DNA of 64,000 bases, taken from positions 62,001 to 126,000 of the forward strand of contig JAGUYK010000037.1 of the NCBI GenBank assembly GCA_020061355.1, read 5' to 3'. Shown here piece by piece: positions 19,158 through 28,605 of the stretch. Below the pieces are notes generated by a model. That model searched no databases and was not told the DNA's origin. It worked only from the letters and a program-made list of their open reading frames with translations. A program made the translations under genes and the position numbers. How positions within the stretch are numbered: the first letter of the stretch is position 1; the number at the start of each line of letters is the position of its first letter. This DNA comes from Ignavibacteriales bacterium (GTDB lineage Bacteria; Bacteroidota; Ignavibacteria; Ignavibacteriales; Melioribacteraceae).

Positions 19158-20029
19158 ACGGAAACTTAATAACTGTAATTATGCCGTTGAAAAACGGGAT
19201 GCCTTACTTGAAGGATTCAGTTAATTCAATTTTAGCGCAATCAATTAGTGGATTTGAATTGATCATTGTGGATGATCATTCCACTGATAATTCTATAGAA
19301 TATCTTAACGGACTTCCTGATTCTCGAATAAGGATAATTAATAACATTGGTGAAGGAATTGCCGATGCAATGAATACAGGTCTTAATCTTGTCAAAACTA
19401 AATATGTCGCTGTCATGGATTCTGATGATATCTGTAACCCGGATAGACTTCAGAAACAAGTTAATATTTTGGAAAATGAAAAAGATATTGTCTTGGTCGG
19501 AACCTCTATAAAATATATTGGCACTAAAGATATGGAACGATCATGGGGAGTTAAGATGCCGGATGGAGATGTGGAAATCAAAAATGGTATAAGCAAAGGA
19601 ATGTATGTTATTTCTCATCCGACAGTAATGATGGTGACAGAAGCGGTTAAAGAGATCGGAGGATATCGCAGAGAGTTATTCCCAAATATTGATCTGGACC
19701 TTTTTTTCAGGCTGATTACTAAAGGAAGGTTTGCTAATCTTACAAATTATTTCACCTATATCCGTCTCCGCAGTGAGAGTTTTACACAGCAAAATCTTTT
19801 TGAAATTGTCCGGAATAGTTATATGATGAGTAAACAAAATAGATTCACAAATAGTTTTTATGATCAGCTAGCGGTTAGAATTAAATATCTGTCAACTAAA
19901 AATTACAAATCCGGTCTATTGAAATATCTTGATCACGGTAGTATCTTATGGCCGTTCAATCTTTTAATTTCTTCCTTGTTGGATTTACCAAAGTCATATT
20001 TCTATATCAAAAATAAAATAGTTGGTTAA
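19154..20029 (+). CDS. Family 2 glycosyltransferase
   Basis: 291 residues. The GT-A signatures are ITVIMPLKNGMPYLKDSVNS at the start, IIVDDHSTDNS for the donor site, and VMDSDDICNPDRL (DxD, about residue 96). It resembles the GT2 at 17474 in plan and may add a second sugar to the same chain. It overlaps the GT26 gene by four bases, and porU begins inside or just after its stop. Confidence 0.87.
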   Translation: MNGNLITVIMPLKNGMPYLKDSVNSILAQSISGFELIIVDDHSTDNSIEYLNGLPDSRIRIINNIGEGIADAMNTGLNLVKTKYVAVMDSDDICNPDRLQKQVNILENEKDIVLVGTSIKYIGTKDMERSWGVKMPDGDVEIKNGISKGMYVISHPTVMMVTEAVKEIGGYRRELFPNIDLDLFFRLITKGRFANLTNYFTYIRLRSESFTQQNLFEIVRNSYMMSKQNRFTNSFYDQLAVRIKYLSTKNYKSGLLKYLDHGSILWPFNLLISSLLDLPKSYFYIKNKIVG

Positions 20030-23000
20030 GGTGAGACTGAGGAATCGAAATATATTAGTTATCACTTGTTTCTTTCTATTTATTTTAGATGCTAGTGCCC
20101 AGCAAAAAGAAAATGAACAAAGCTATCTCGCTCTTAATAAAACCAGTGATAACTGGATTGATTTCAGCAAGCCTCATCTAAAAATTGGCGTTGCTGCAGA
20201 TGGAATTTATAGAATCGGCTACAATGATTTATTGGCAAGTGGATTCAATCCCGGATCAGTCAACCCGAATAAATTAGTTCTTTACACTTCCGGTAAGAAA
20301 ATTCCAATTTATGTAAGCGGCAGAGAGGATAACAGAATTGATGTTAACGATTATATCGAATTTGCCGGAATTAGAAAAATGGGAGGCAATCACAGAGAAA
20401 CAAGTCAATACAACCAGCCATACAAAGAATACCTTGGCAGATACACAGATACGACGGTTTACTGGTTGACCTGGCGTGACGATCACAATTCAGTCATAGA
20501 TATTTCTGATGCAAATCCGTCAATCATTCCCAAATCTCTAGTGGATTATTACTATGAAGTCGCACATTACGAGCGAAATGTTGCGCTTGATTATTCCATA
20601 GCAGATATTATCCGTAAAGAGCTCCCTTACTGGACCGAAAATAAAACATGGATCGAAAGCTTGCTGAATGTCGGGATTAAGGACTATCAATTGGCTGTGA
20701 GCGATATTTATCCTAATCAAAAAGCCTACATCTATGCAAAGCTTCAGGATTATGCTTCCAATATTTCTACAAGACCGCATGTGGCTGCAATTGGAATCAA
20801 CAACAGTATATTCTATGATACAACAGAAGTAGGGAGATATCAACAAGCTGTTCTGAGTGCGGAGATAAATACTAATCAACTTAACGAAGGTAATAACACA
20901 TTAAAAATTCAGTCATTCCCAACAGACGGATCAATCAATGTTCTTGCAATGGATTGGGTTGAACTCGAATACTCGAGGCGGCTTAAAGCTCTAAATGACA
21001 TATTGAATTTTTCGTTCCCTTATCTATCTGAAAAAAATATATATGAAGTAAGAGTCACTAATATTAATAATGATGAGATATCAATTTGGAAATACGGAAC
21101 GGATGGTAAGAAATATTCTATTTACAAGACCGGTTCTGAAATTTCTATTGTTGATACGATAAATTCGGAAGATCGTTTTTTTATCAGTCATGTCGAAAAA
21201 ATAAAATCCCCCAAATTTTATTATACTAAACAGTTCTCAAACTTAAGATCAAACAGTCTTTCCTTTGATTACGTATTGATCACACACAATAAATTCAAAG
21301 AAAAAGTAAATGAATATGGTTTGTTTGTTGCGGAATCTTACAACCAGCGAGTCATAGCTGTTGATGTTGATGATATCTACGATAAATTTAGTTACGGATT
21401 TTTCAACCCGGAAGCCATAAGAGATTTTCTTAAATATGCATACTATAATTGGCAGCCGCCATCTCTACAATATGTTTGTTTGGTTGGAGGGGCTACATAT
21501 GATTATCACGGTAATAAAGCAAAATACCAGGGTGCTCCACGTTTCTACAATTACGTGCCATCATTTGGTACTCCGGTAAGTGATTCATGGTTTGTGATAT
21601 TCGATTCATCAAAGACTTTAATCCCCGAGATTAGCATTGGAAGAATTCCGGTTACAACAACTGAGGAGTTTGATTGGTATTTTAGTAAACACAAAGAATA
21701 TTTAAATCAACCATTTAATGCGTGGAATAAAAAATCCATATTTTTTTCCGGTGGAACCGGCAATGATCAAAATCAAATTGATGCTCTTCGAAATGTAAAT
21801 GAATTTATTATTAATAATTATATCACTCCTAAACCCTACTCGGCGCAATACACACATTTTTATAAAACAATTAATCCCGTTAATAATTTCGGACCTTATA
21901 CTTCAGCTCAAATCAATAGTGTTATTGACAGCGGGGGTGTATTTATTTCTTATTTAGGGCATAGCGGCACTCAAACGTGGGATAATTCAATTACCGATCC
22001 GAAACAGCTTCAGAATAAAGTTGACCGTTATCCATTAATAACCGATTTCGGTTGTTCAACAGCACGGTTTGCCGAACCGGATGTTATTTCTTTTTCACAA
22101 AGCTTCGTAAATAGCGGTCAGGCAATCGCATATATTGCAAACTCTTCTCTCGGTTTTACTTCAACCTCATATAATTTTCCGCAAATGTTTTATAAGAAAC
22201 TTTTAAAAGATTCTGTTTATACCATAGGCGATGCACACCGGCTTGCCAAATTAGAATTGCTCGCAAAATATGGTTCCACCGGAGTTTACCAGTTGTTTGC
22301 ATTAACCAACACTCTAATCGGCGACCCGATAGTTAAGCTGAAAATTCCAGCGAAACCGAATCTAATCATTTCAGCAAATGACATAAAAATAATGGACACT
22401 AACTTCTCCGATACATCTGATAGTCTGACAGTTAAAGTGAAATTGTACAATTATGGTTTGGCTGTAGATGGTTTGTCCAAAATTAATATCGAATCTTTTC
22501 ATAATAATATTTCCTATTATTCAAAAGTATTTTCAAGAGTCATCCCGGATTATGCCGATTCAATATTTTTTAAGCTCCCGATAAAAGGGAGGAATGGTTT
22601 AAATAAAATAATCGTTAAACTTGATTCTGAGCAACAGGTAAATGAGATCTATGAGAATGATAATTATACAGAGATTGAATTTGTTGTCTCTAGCGGTTCA
22701 ATAAAATATTTTGTAACCGCCCCTGTTGAAAATTATCTAAAAAATCCGGTTCGAATATTGTCCCCGAATTTGCCGGAGAATCCTTCTTCAATATTGATTG
22801 ATATTTCGGAGAATGAAAATTTTATTGATTCGAAGACTTATCAAGTTGTATTAGATACCATCAAGACAGATTTTATTGTTGACCAAAACTTGTATAACAA
22901 AAGGTTGTGGCTCCGTGCAAAAATGAATCCGGATGATACAAACAATGTTGCGATCTCATTTAAGTTATCCACAAAAAATAGTTTTTCGTTATTCGATTCG

Positions 23001-24794
23001 TTAAGTTTTTCAAATCAATATGTAGATAATTTTAAAGTGAGAAACAGTCTTTACCTTGATTCTGCCTATATAACTTTTAGACTACTTTCTGCCGGATTGA
23101 ACGATGGGAATACTGCATTAATACTTAAGGATGGTCAAAATTATATTCCTGAAAATACTTTGAGGGGTCATCATGTTGCCATATTCAAGGGGAATAATTA
23201 TGAATTCGCCGGATATAAATTGTTTGATATTTATGGAGGAGGAACTGCAGTAACAAATGAATACATCAAATTTCTTGATACATTATCATCAGAATATTTA
23301 GTTGCATTCACATTATCAGACGAAGGAACGGTCGGCTCTGCTGCCCTGAAAAATAAAATAAAAGAATTCGGCAGCAAGTATATTGATAATGTTTCGTTTA
23401 GGAGTTCATGGGTAATGCTTGGAAGGAAAGGCGCTCCATCCGGTTCGGTTGTAGAAAAGTATGCTAAACAATATTTAGGCAGAGTTGAAATTGATTCTGT
23501 AATACTATCAAATAATAGGCATGGCGAACTTAAAACGAATTTGATTGGTCCGGCTGGGAAATGGAATAAGATTAATCTTGGTTCATCCGGAAATTTTAAT
23601 TCGTTTAGTTTAGACATACTTGGTAAGAGAGGTACAAGCTTCGATACTCTCTTCAAATCAAATTCTGCACAGGATTCATATGATATCTCCTCCATCGATG
23701 CGGTCAAATATCCATTTATAAAAGTTGATCTCAGCCTATATTCAAAAAACATAAATGATGTTGTTAAACTTGATTCTCTGATTGTTGATTACGCCAAACC
23801 GCCGGAACTTGTGACGAACTATCAAACAGTGTCTGTCTCAAAAGATACTTTACAGCAAGGCGAAAATATTGATCTAAGGATTTCGGTTTATAATGTTGGT
23901 GAAAGGACTGCAAAAAACTTCAAAGTTACTGTTGATCTGTTAAAATCCGATAATTCTAAATCGCAAGTCTTTGAAACATTAGCTGATTCAATTCGTTCCG
24001 ACCAAAAAAAGAACTTCGATTTTTCTTTCGACACGCGCTCGATAACCGGTACAAATAATTTTTTAATTAATATCGATCAGCAGAATATGGTTACAGAGAT
24101 CTATAAGGATAACAATTATTTCACTGTACCGTTCTTTGTTCAGGCAGATGAAAACCGTCCGGCAGTCCAAATTAAATTTGACGATGTAGATATTTTTGAT
24201 GGAGACTATATCTCGCCTAAGCCGGATATTAAAATTGATATAAGCGATAATTCCGTTGTCCCGATTGCCGACACTTCATCAGTTGAATTGTATCTGAATA
24301 ACCAGCGTTTATACTTTGAAAAGCACACTAATACAATCAGCTACACTTTCTCTAATACAAATCCTAAGATGATTATAAAATATGGACCTTCATTCGAAAA
24401 CGGTGAGTACACATTAAAAGTAATAGCAAAGAATCCCAATAATAGTACAATAGAGCAGACAATTGTGCAGAAACAATTTCTTGTGTCTAATGAAGCGCAG
24501 ATTCTCTACGTTTATAACTATCCTAACCCTTTCAGCGATAATACTTATTTCACATTTAAACTGACCCAAATACCTGACGAATTTAAAATTAAGATCTATA
24601 CACTTACCGGAAGATTAATCAAAGAGATTGTTAAGCCGGAAGCGGAATTGAATTATGATTTTAACCGCATCGAGTGGGATGGACGTGACGAGGACGGTTC
24701 TCTGATTGCAAATGGTATTTATCTCTACAAAGTAATTATGAGGAAGGGGAGTGAAACTATTACAACGATTCAGAAATTAGCTATTATGCGGTGA
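20022..24794 (+). CDS. porU: PorU-like T9SS sortase, gingipain (C25) family
   Basis: About 1590 residues; the P. gingivalis protein is near 1160. A signal peptide (ending LDASAQQ) is followed by an N-terminal beta-domain and a C25 cysteine-peptidase domain (about 400-770). The catalytic pair is His647 (YLGHSG) and Cys678 (DFGCSTARF). Beyond lie CARDB-like beta-domains (about 790-1480) and a FlgD/T9SS-type terminal domain (NYPNPFSDN to KLAIMR). PorU removes the sorting domain of T9SS cargo and joins the cargo to an anionic lipopolysaccharide at the cell surface. The start is uncertain: TTG at 20022 or GTG at 20031, both coupled to the previous gene's stop. The final 78 codons recur at 28879-29112. 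An ordinary C25 peptidase is the alternative. Confidence 0.82.
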   Translation: MVKVRLRNRNILVITCFFLFILDASAQQKENEQSYLALNKTSDNWIDFSKPHLKIGVAADGIYRIGYNDLLASGFNPGSVNPNKLVLYTSGKKIPIYVSGREDNRIDVNDYIEFAGIRKMGGNHRETSQYNQPYKEYLGRYTDTTVYWLTWRDDHNSVIDISDANPSIIPKSLVDYYYEVAHYERNVALDYSIADIIRKELPYWTENKTWIESLLNVGIKDYQLAVSDIYPNQKAYIYAKLQDYASNISTRPHVAAIGINNSIFYDTTEVGRYQQAVLSAEINTNQLNEGNNTLKIQSFPTDGSINVLAMDWVELEYSRRLKALNDILNFSFPYLSEKNIYEVRVTNINNDEISIWKYGTDGKKYSIYKTGSEISIVDTINSEDRFFISHVEKIKSPKFYYTKQFSNLRSNSLSFDYVLITHNKFKEKVNEYGLFVAESYNQRVIAVDVDDIYDKFSYGFFNPEAIRDFLKYAYYNWQPPSLQYVCLVGGATYDYHGNKAKYQGAPRFYNYVPSFGTPVSDSWFVIFDSSKTLIPEISIGRIPVTTTEEFDWYFSKHKEYLNQPFNAWNKKSIFFSGGTGNDQNQIDALRNVNEFIINNYITPKPYSAQYTHFYKTINPVNNFGPYTSAQINSVIDSGGVFISYLGHSGTQTWDNSITDPKQLQNKVDRYPLITDFGCSTARFAEPDVISFSQSFVNSGQAIAYIANSSLGFTSTSYNFPQMFYKKLLKDSVYTIGDAHRLAKLELLAKYGSTGVYQLFALTNTLIGDPIVKLKIPAKPNLIISANDIKIMDTNFSDTSDSLTVKVKLYNYGLAVDGLSKINIESFHNNISYYSKVFSRVIPDYADSIFFKLPIKGRNGLNKIIVKLDSEQQVNEIYENDNYTEIEFVVSSGSIKYFVTAPVENYLKNPVRILSPNLPENPSSILIDISENENFIDSKTYQVVLDTIKTDFIVDQNLYNKRLWLRAKMNPDDTNNVAISFKLSTKNSFSLFDSLSFSNQYVDNFKVRNSLYLDSAYITFRLLSAGLNDGNTALILKDGQNYIPENTLRGHHVAIFKGNNYEFAGYKLFDIYGGGTAVTNEYIKFLDTLSSEYLVAFTLSDEGTVGSAALKNKIKEFGSKYIDNVSFRSSWVMLGRKGAPSGSVVEKYAKQYLGRVEIDSVILSNNRHGELKTNLIGPAGKWNKINLGSSGNFNSFSLDILGKRGTSFDTLFKSNSAQDSYDISSIDAVKYPFIKVDLSLYSKNINDVVKLDSLIVDYAKPPELVTNYQTVSVSKDTLQQGENIDLRISVYNVGERTAKNFKVTVDLLKSDNSKSQVFETLADSIRSDQKKNFDFSFDTRSITGTNNFLINIDQQNMVTEIYKDNNYFTVPFFVQADENRPAVQIKFDDVDIFDGDYISPKPDIKIDISDNSVVPIADTSSVELYLNNQRLYFEKHTNTISYTFSNTNPKMIIKYGPSFENGEYTLKVIAKNPNNSTIEQTIVQKQFLVSNEAQILYVYNYPNPFSDNTYFTFKLTQIPDEFKIKIYTLTGRLIKEIVKPEAELNYDFNRIEWDGRDEDGSLIANGIYLYKVIMRKGSETITTIQKLAIMR

Positions 24795-25236
24795 AAATGC
24801 GGTGGGGTAAATAACCCGCAGGGTAGAACTAACTTTCATTAATTATAAAACTAAAGAATTTACCTGCCGTCTTTCCGCAAAAGGCGGATAATTTTGGCGG
24901 ACTGCACAAATGCCACTTTGAAAATTGCTCACCTCGAACTTGTTTCGGGGACGTACGGTTGCTTTACCGGTTAGATAAACCACTTAAATAGTTATATCAT
25001 TGTTTTAATAATTTACTGATCGACCAATTAAAATTTAGCAACTTAATAAAGGTTCCGAGACTAAAGACTAAAATGATTATGCTTAATTGATTAACTTCCG
25101 AATTTAAAAGGATATGTTTTATAACGTTTGTAATTGCTAAACAGAAAATAAAAACTCCAATCCAAAAAGAAGTTACCTGTCCAGATGCTTTTTATCGGGG
25201 AGCGGCGTGTTATGCCGGATTTACGCTTAAATTATT
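24795..25236. other. Gene-poor stretch between porU and mazEF
   Basis: About 440 bases without an intact gene. It holds short palindromic pieces near 24880-24905 (CCGCAAAAGGCGG) and, on the minus strand, one open fragment described separately. No terminator with a clear T-run was seen after porU. Confidence 0.5.
24997..25191 (-). pseudogene. Possible remnant of a small membrane protein
   Basis: A 64-codon open stretch with no usable start codon, closed by TGA at its end and TAA just upstream. Its translation has two good hydrophobic helices (FWIGVFIFCLAITNVI and LSIIILVFSLGTFIKLL) separated by a short polar loop. It may be the C-terminal piece of a lost gene. In such AT-rich DNA it could also be chance. 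Confidence 0.3.
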
Positions 25237-25276
25237 GCACATAAATATGTGCTTGTTTTTGTGCTAAATATTGTGC
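25237..25276 (+). promoter_or_regulatory. Probable operator of the mazEF pair
   Basis: A 7-base inverted repeat GCACATA-AA-TATGTGC (25237-25252) is followed by two more TGTGC half-sites. The three TGTGC copies start at 25248, 25260 and 25272, exactly 12 bases apart. The array ends 34 bases before the antitoxin ATG, where an autorepressing ribbon-helix-helix antitoxin would be expected to bind. Confidence 0.65.
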
Positions 25277-25310
25277 ATGTTTTGAACGTAAATTTATAAA
25301 TGGAGATAAC

Positions 25311-25565
25311 ATGCCCACCGTCCAAGAGAAAAACAAAAAAGAACGATTGAGTTTTTTCGTTAATTCTGAATTATCTAATAAGGTCAATAGAATTTCAAAA
25401 CAGACTAATTTACCGGTAAGTGAAATAGTAAGAAAAGCATTACAAAATTTTATTGACCAAGTAGAGAAAGAAAAAATAGAAACTGAACTCGAAGCTGGAT
25501 ATAAAGCCAATTACGACTATTATCTAAAAACTCAAGAGGAATGGAAATATGCCGACAAAGATTGA
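25311..25565 (+). CDS. Ribbon-helix-helix antitoxin of a MazEF-type pair
   Basis: 84 residues. The N-terminal half has the ribbon-helix-helix plan (RLSFFVNSELSNKVNRISK, then LPVSEIVRKALQNFIDQ) that binds DNA as a dimer. The acidic C-terminal tail (EAGYKANYDYYLKTQEEWKY) should wrap the toxin. GGAG precedes the ATG. It overlaps the toxin gene by 17 bases, the usual arrangement for coupled synthesis, and faces an operator-like repeat upstream. It should neutralise MazF and repress its own promoter. Confidence 0.85.
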   Translation: MPTVQEKNKKERLSFFVNSELSNKVNRISKQTNLPVSEIVRKALQNFIDQVEKEKIETELEAGYKANYDYYLKTQEEWKYADKD

Positions 25566-25929
25566 AACTGGGATTATTTTTCCATTACTCCGAGGGGATA
25601 TCTATCTCGTAAATCTTGATCCAATTATTGGTAAAGAAATTGGCAAAGCTAGACCAGCAGTAATAATCCAAAATGATATTGGAAATAAATTTAGCCCGGT
25701 TACAATCATTGCCCCAATCTCTTGCCTAAAAGAAATAACTAGACCTCTCCCAATTATGATATTTCTAGAAAAAGGAGACGGAGGATTAGATGAAGAAAGC
25801 TATGTTGATTGTGGACAAATCAGAACAATTGATAAAAACGAAAGACTAATTACCAAATTTGGTTCATTGAGTAAATCCAAAATGAACGAAATTGACAAAG
25901 CATTAAAAATTTCTCTTTCTCTTCAATAA
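25549..25929 (+). CDS. mazF: MazF-type mRNA-cleaving toxin (PemK/MazF family)
   Basis: 126 residues, normal family length. The core RGDIYLVNLDPIIGKEIGKA and RPAVIIQND at the N-terminus is the MazF signature with the catalytic Arg. The middle SPVTIIAPI and the end DCGQIRTIDK also match. MazF enzymes cut RNA at short sequences when the antitoxin is lost. No frameshift is present, so the toxin should be active. Its stop is followed at once by the broken ric gene, which suggests that the pair arrived by replacing the front of ric. Confidence 0.92.
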   Translation: MPTKIETGIIFPLLRGDIYLVNLDPIIGKEIGKARPAVIIQNDIGNKFSPVTIIAPISCLKEITRPLPIMIFLEKGDGGLDEESYVDCGQIRTIDKNERLITKFGSLSKSKMNEIDKALKISLSLQ

Positions 25930-25931
25930 TT

Positions 25932-26338
25932 CAAAGATATGATCATCCCGAATTATTCCAGGTGCGGGATATGTTTTCTGCTTCAGCTGGTGAGTTAGCA
26001 ATGCATAGGAGAAAAGAAGAACTTATTCTCTTCCCTTATGTAAGGCAAATGGTTATATCTCAAAAAAAAATGAAAAAATAAGTGCGCCTCTTTTCGGAAC
26101 GGTTAATAATCCTATTCAGATTATGATGGCAGAACAGAGTACGGAAGGAGATCGATTTTAAAAAATTGAAGAACTTACGGATAATTACACTGTGCCTTCA
26201 GATGGATGCAGCACATATAAAGTCACTCTATAAATGTTAAAAGAATTTCAGGATGATTTACATTTTCACATTCATCTTGAGAATAGCATTCTTTTCCCAA
26301 AAGCTATTTTAATGGAAGAAGAACTTTTATCTCTATAG
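25932..26338 (+). pseudogene. ric: Decayed ric/ytfE (di-iron iron-sulfur cluster repair protein)
   Basis: Translating past the mazF stop gives a hemerythrin-like fragment: YDHPELFQVRDMF, then MHRRKEELILFPYVRQM, ending at TAA 26077-26079. A second frame continues it (SAPLFGTVNNPIQIMMAEQ, later FQDDLHFHIHLENSILFP) and ends at TAG 26336-26338. In-frame stops interrupt the second part at 26159 and 26231. The N-terminal DUF542 region is absent. RIC proteins repair iron-sulfur clusters after nitrosative stress, which fits the nitric oxide reductase gene 51 bases downstream. Three disabling changes and the missing start make this a clear pseudogene. Confidence 0.85.
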
Positions 26339-26388
26339 ATATTTGAAATTGAATCAAATTATTTCTCGTATATATAAAAGGAATTAAA

Positions 26389-28605
26389 ATGAAAAAATAT
26401 TGGATTGGGTTTTCTTTAGTAATGATTGTATCCTTTGCCGTTTTGGGTTGGGTGGGCACAAGAATATATCAGGCGAAACCGCCCGTTCCGGAAAAAATAG
26501 TTACCCAAAGTGGTCAGTTAGTTTATACTAAATCAGATATTCAGTATGGTCAAAATATTTGGCAGGCTATGGGCGGTATGCAATTAGGTTCTGTCTGGGG
26601 CCACGGTAGTTATGTTGCCCCCGATTGGACAGCCGATTGGCTGCACAAAGAGATTTTAGGTACTCAAAATTTTCTGGCAGTACATTTATATCAAAAAGAT
26701 TTTAATGAACTTTCAGATTCCGAAAAATCTGCAATAAAGTCAAAAGTAAAAGGGATTTTTAAAACAAATACATATGATGTAAACACCGGTGTTATTACTA
26801 TTGACGATCTTCGATATGAAGCAATAAAACTAAACGTGGCTCACTATAGTGACGTCTTTTCAAACGGCAGAGATGAATACGCAATACCTAAAAACACATT
26901 AAGTGATCCTGAAAAAATAAGAAAATTTAATGCGTTCATTTTTTGGGGTTCCTGGGCTGCTTCAACAAATAGATTGGATGATGATGTTACTTATACTAAC
27001 AATTGGCCGCACGAAGATTTAATTGATAATAAACCAACTGCAGATACTATAGTTTGGACAGGCGTAAGTATAATTATACTTTTACTTGGTATTGGTATTA
27101 TGGCTTGGTGGTATGCCACTCAAAAAGGTCAGGTTGAACACAAAGATTTTCCTGCAGATGATCCCTTACTTGGTGCTGTTATAACACCATCGCAAAAAGC
27201 AGTTTTAAAATATTTCTGGGTTGTATCAGGTTTGTTTTTATTACAAATAGTTCTTGGGGTTATAACTGCTCATTATGGAGTTGAAGGTGGTGCATTTTAT
27301 GGTATTCCTCTCGCAGAAATTCTTCCGTATGTAATTACAAGAACGTGGCACACTCAGTTAGGAATATTCTGGATTGCAACTGCTTGGCTTGCCGCAGGCT
27401 TATATATTGTGCCCGCAGTAAGCGGTGTTGAACCAAAGGGACAAAAAATTGGTGTTAATATTCTTTTTATTGCTCTGTTAATTGTTGTTCTTGGTTCAAT
27501 GGCTGGTGAATGGTTAAGTGTAAAACATTTATTACCCGATAATTTTTGGTTTTATTTTGGTCACAGCGGTTATGAGTATATAGATCTCGGTAGATTTTTT
27601 CAGATCGCGCTCTTGATTGGTTTATTCCTATGGTTATTTTTAATGTGGCGTGCAATAATGCCTGCTCTAAGAAAAAATGATGAACAAAAACCTATACTTA
27701 CTTTATTCCTAATTTCAACAATCGCAATAGCTTCATTTTATGGGGCTGCACTTATGTATGGTAAACATACTAACCTTGCCATCGCTGAATATTGGCGTTG
27801 GTGGGTTGTGCATCTTTGGGTTGAAGGATTTTTTGAAGTCTTTGCTACTGTTGTAGTCGCCTTTTTGTTTGCAAGATTAAATTTAGTTTCAATAAAAACT
27901 GCGGGCAAAGCAACTGTACTATCAGCAACAATATTTTTAAGTGGCGGAATCATCGGCACATTGCATCATTTATATTTTTCCGGTACACCTATGGTTGTTC
28001 TTGCACTTGGATCAGTATTTAGTGCCCTCGAGGTTGTACCTTTAGTTTTTGTTGGTTATGAAGCCTGGGAGAATATAAAATTATCACGTGCTACTGAATG
28101 GGTTAAAAAATATAAATGGGCCATAAACTTTTTTGTTGCTGTTGCATTCTGGAATCTGCTTGGCGCAGGAATTTTTGGCTTTATGATCAATCCACCGATA
28201 GCTCTTTATTATATGCAAGGATTAAATACAACACCGGTTCACGCTCATGCAGCATTGTTCGGAGTCTATGGTATGTTAGGTATAGGATTGATGTTGTTTT
28301 CTTTAAGAGGATTACGGCCAAATATAGAATGGAATGAAAAACCAATTAAGTGGGCTTTCTGGTTAATTAATATTGGTCTTTTCACTATGGTTACTTTCAG
28401 TCTCTTACCGGTAGGATTGATGCAAACCTATGTGTCAGTTAAAGATGGATATTGGTATGCCCGAAGTGCGGAATTTTTACAGACCGAATTAATGCAAACG
28501 CTAAGATGGTCAAGAGCCTTTGGTGATACTTTATTTGCTATAGGTGCTTTATTTCTGGTTTACTTTGTATTCCAATTATCTATCAAATTCAGGAAAAACA
28601 ATTAG
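26389..28605 (+). CDS. norB: Quinol-dependent nitric oxide reductase (qNOR)
   Basis: 738 residues, the length of single-subunit qNOR, which reduces two NO to N2O with electrons from quinol. The N-terminal helix (5-25) and the periplasmic cytochrome-like part (about 35-220, with IWQAMGGMQLGSVWGHG) have no CXXCH, as expected for qNOR. The NorB-type core follows with about 12 helices. Visible ligand regions are RTWHTQLGIFWIA, WWVVHLWVEGFFEVFA (His plus the Glu near FeB), LHHLYFSGTP and HAHAALFGVYGMLGIG. AAGGA precedes the ATG. Its position next to a ric remnant suggests an NO-detoxification locus. It lacks denitrification partners here. Confidence 0.96.
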   Translation: MKKYWIGFSLVMIVSFAVLGWVGTRIYQAKPPVPEKIVTQSGQLVYTKSDIQYGQNIWQAMGGMQLGSVWGHGSYVAPDWTADWLHKEILGTQNFLAVHLYQKDFNELSDSEKSAIKSKVKGIFKTNTYDVNTGVITIDDLRYEAIKLNVAHYSDVFSNGRDEYAIPKNTLSDPEKIRKFNAFIFWGSWAASTNRLDDDVTYTNNWPHEDLIDNKPTADTIVWTGVSIIILLLGIGIMAWWYATQKGQVEHKDFPADDPLLGAVITPSQKAVLKYFWVVSGLFLLQIVLGVITAHYGVEGGAFYGIPLAEILPYVITRTWHTQLGIFWIATAWLAAGLYIVPAVSGVEPKGQKIGVNILFIALLIVVLGSMAGEWLSVKHLLPDNFWFYFGHSGYEYIDLGRFFQIALLIGLFLWLFLMWRAIMPALRKNDEQKPILTLFLISTIAIASFYGAALMYGKHTNLAIAEYWRWWVVHLWVEGFFEVFATVVVAFLFARLNLVSIKTAGKATVLSATIFLSGGIIGTLHHLYFSGTPMVVLALGSVFSALEVVPLVFVGYEAWENIKLSRATEWVKKYKWAINFFVAVAFWNLLGAGIFGFMINPPIALYYMQGLNTTPVHAHAALFGVYGMLGIGLMLFSLRGLRPNIEWNEKPIKWAFWLINIGLFTMVTFSLLPVGLMQTYVSVKDGYWYARSAEFLQTELMQTLRWSRAFGDTLFAIGALFLVYFVFQLSIKFRKNN

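Noticed and set aside
23231..23752. Long antisense frame (173 codons) inside porU
   Set aside because: It lies wholly inside a strongly supported coding frame, has a low-complexity translation without a recognisable domain, and no ribosome-binding site.
25200..25222. GGAGCGGCGTGTTATGCCGG before mazEF, resembling the end of an attC site
   Set aside because: I found no opposite arm starting with a matching inverse box, so a cassette origin for mazEF is not supported.
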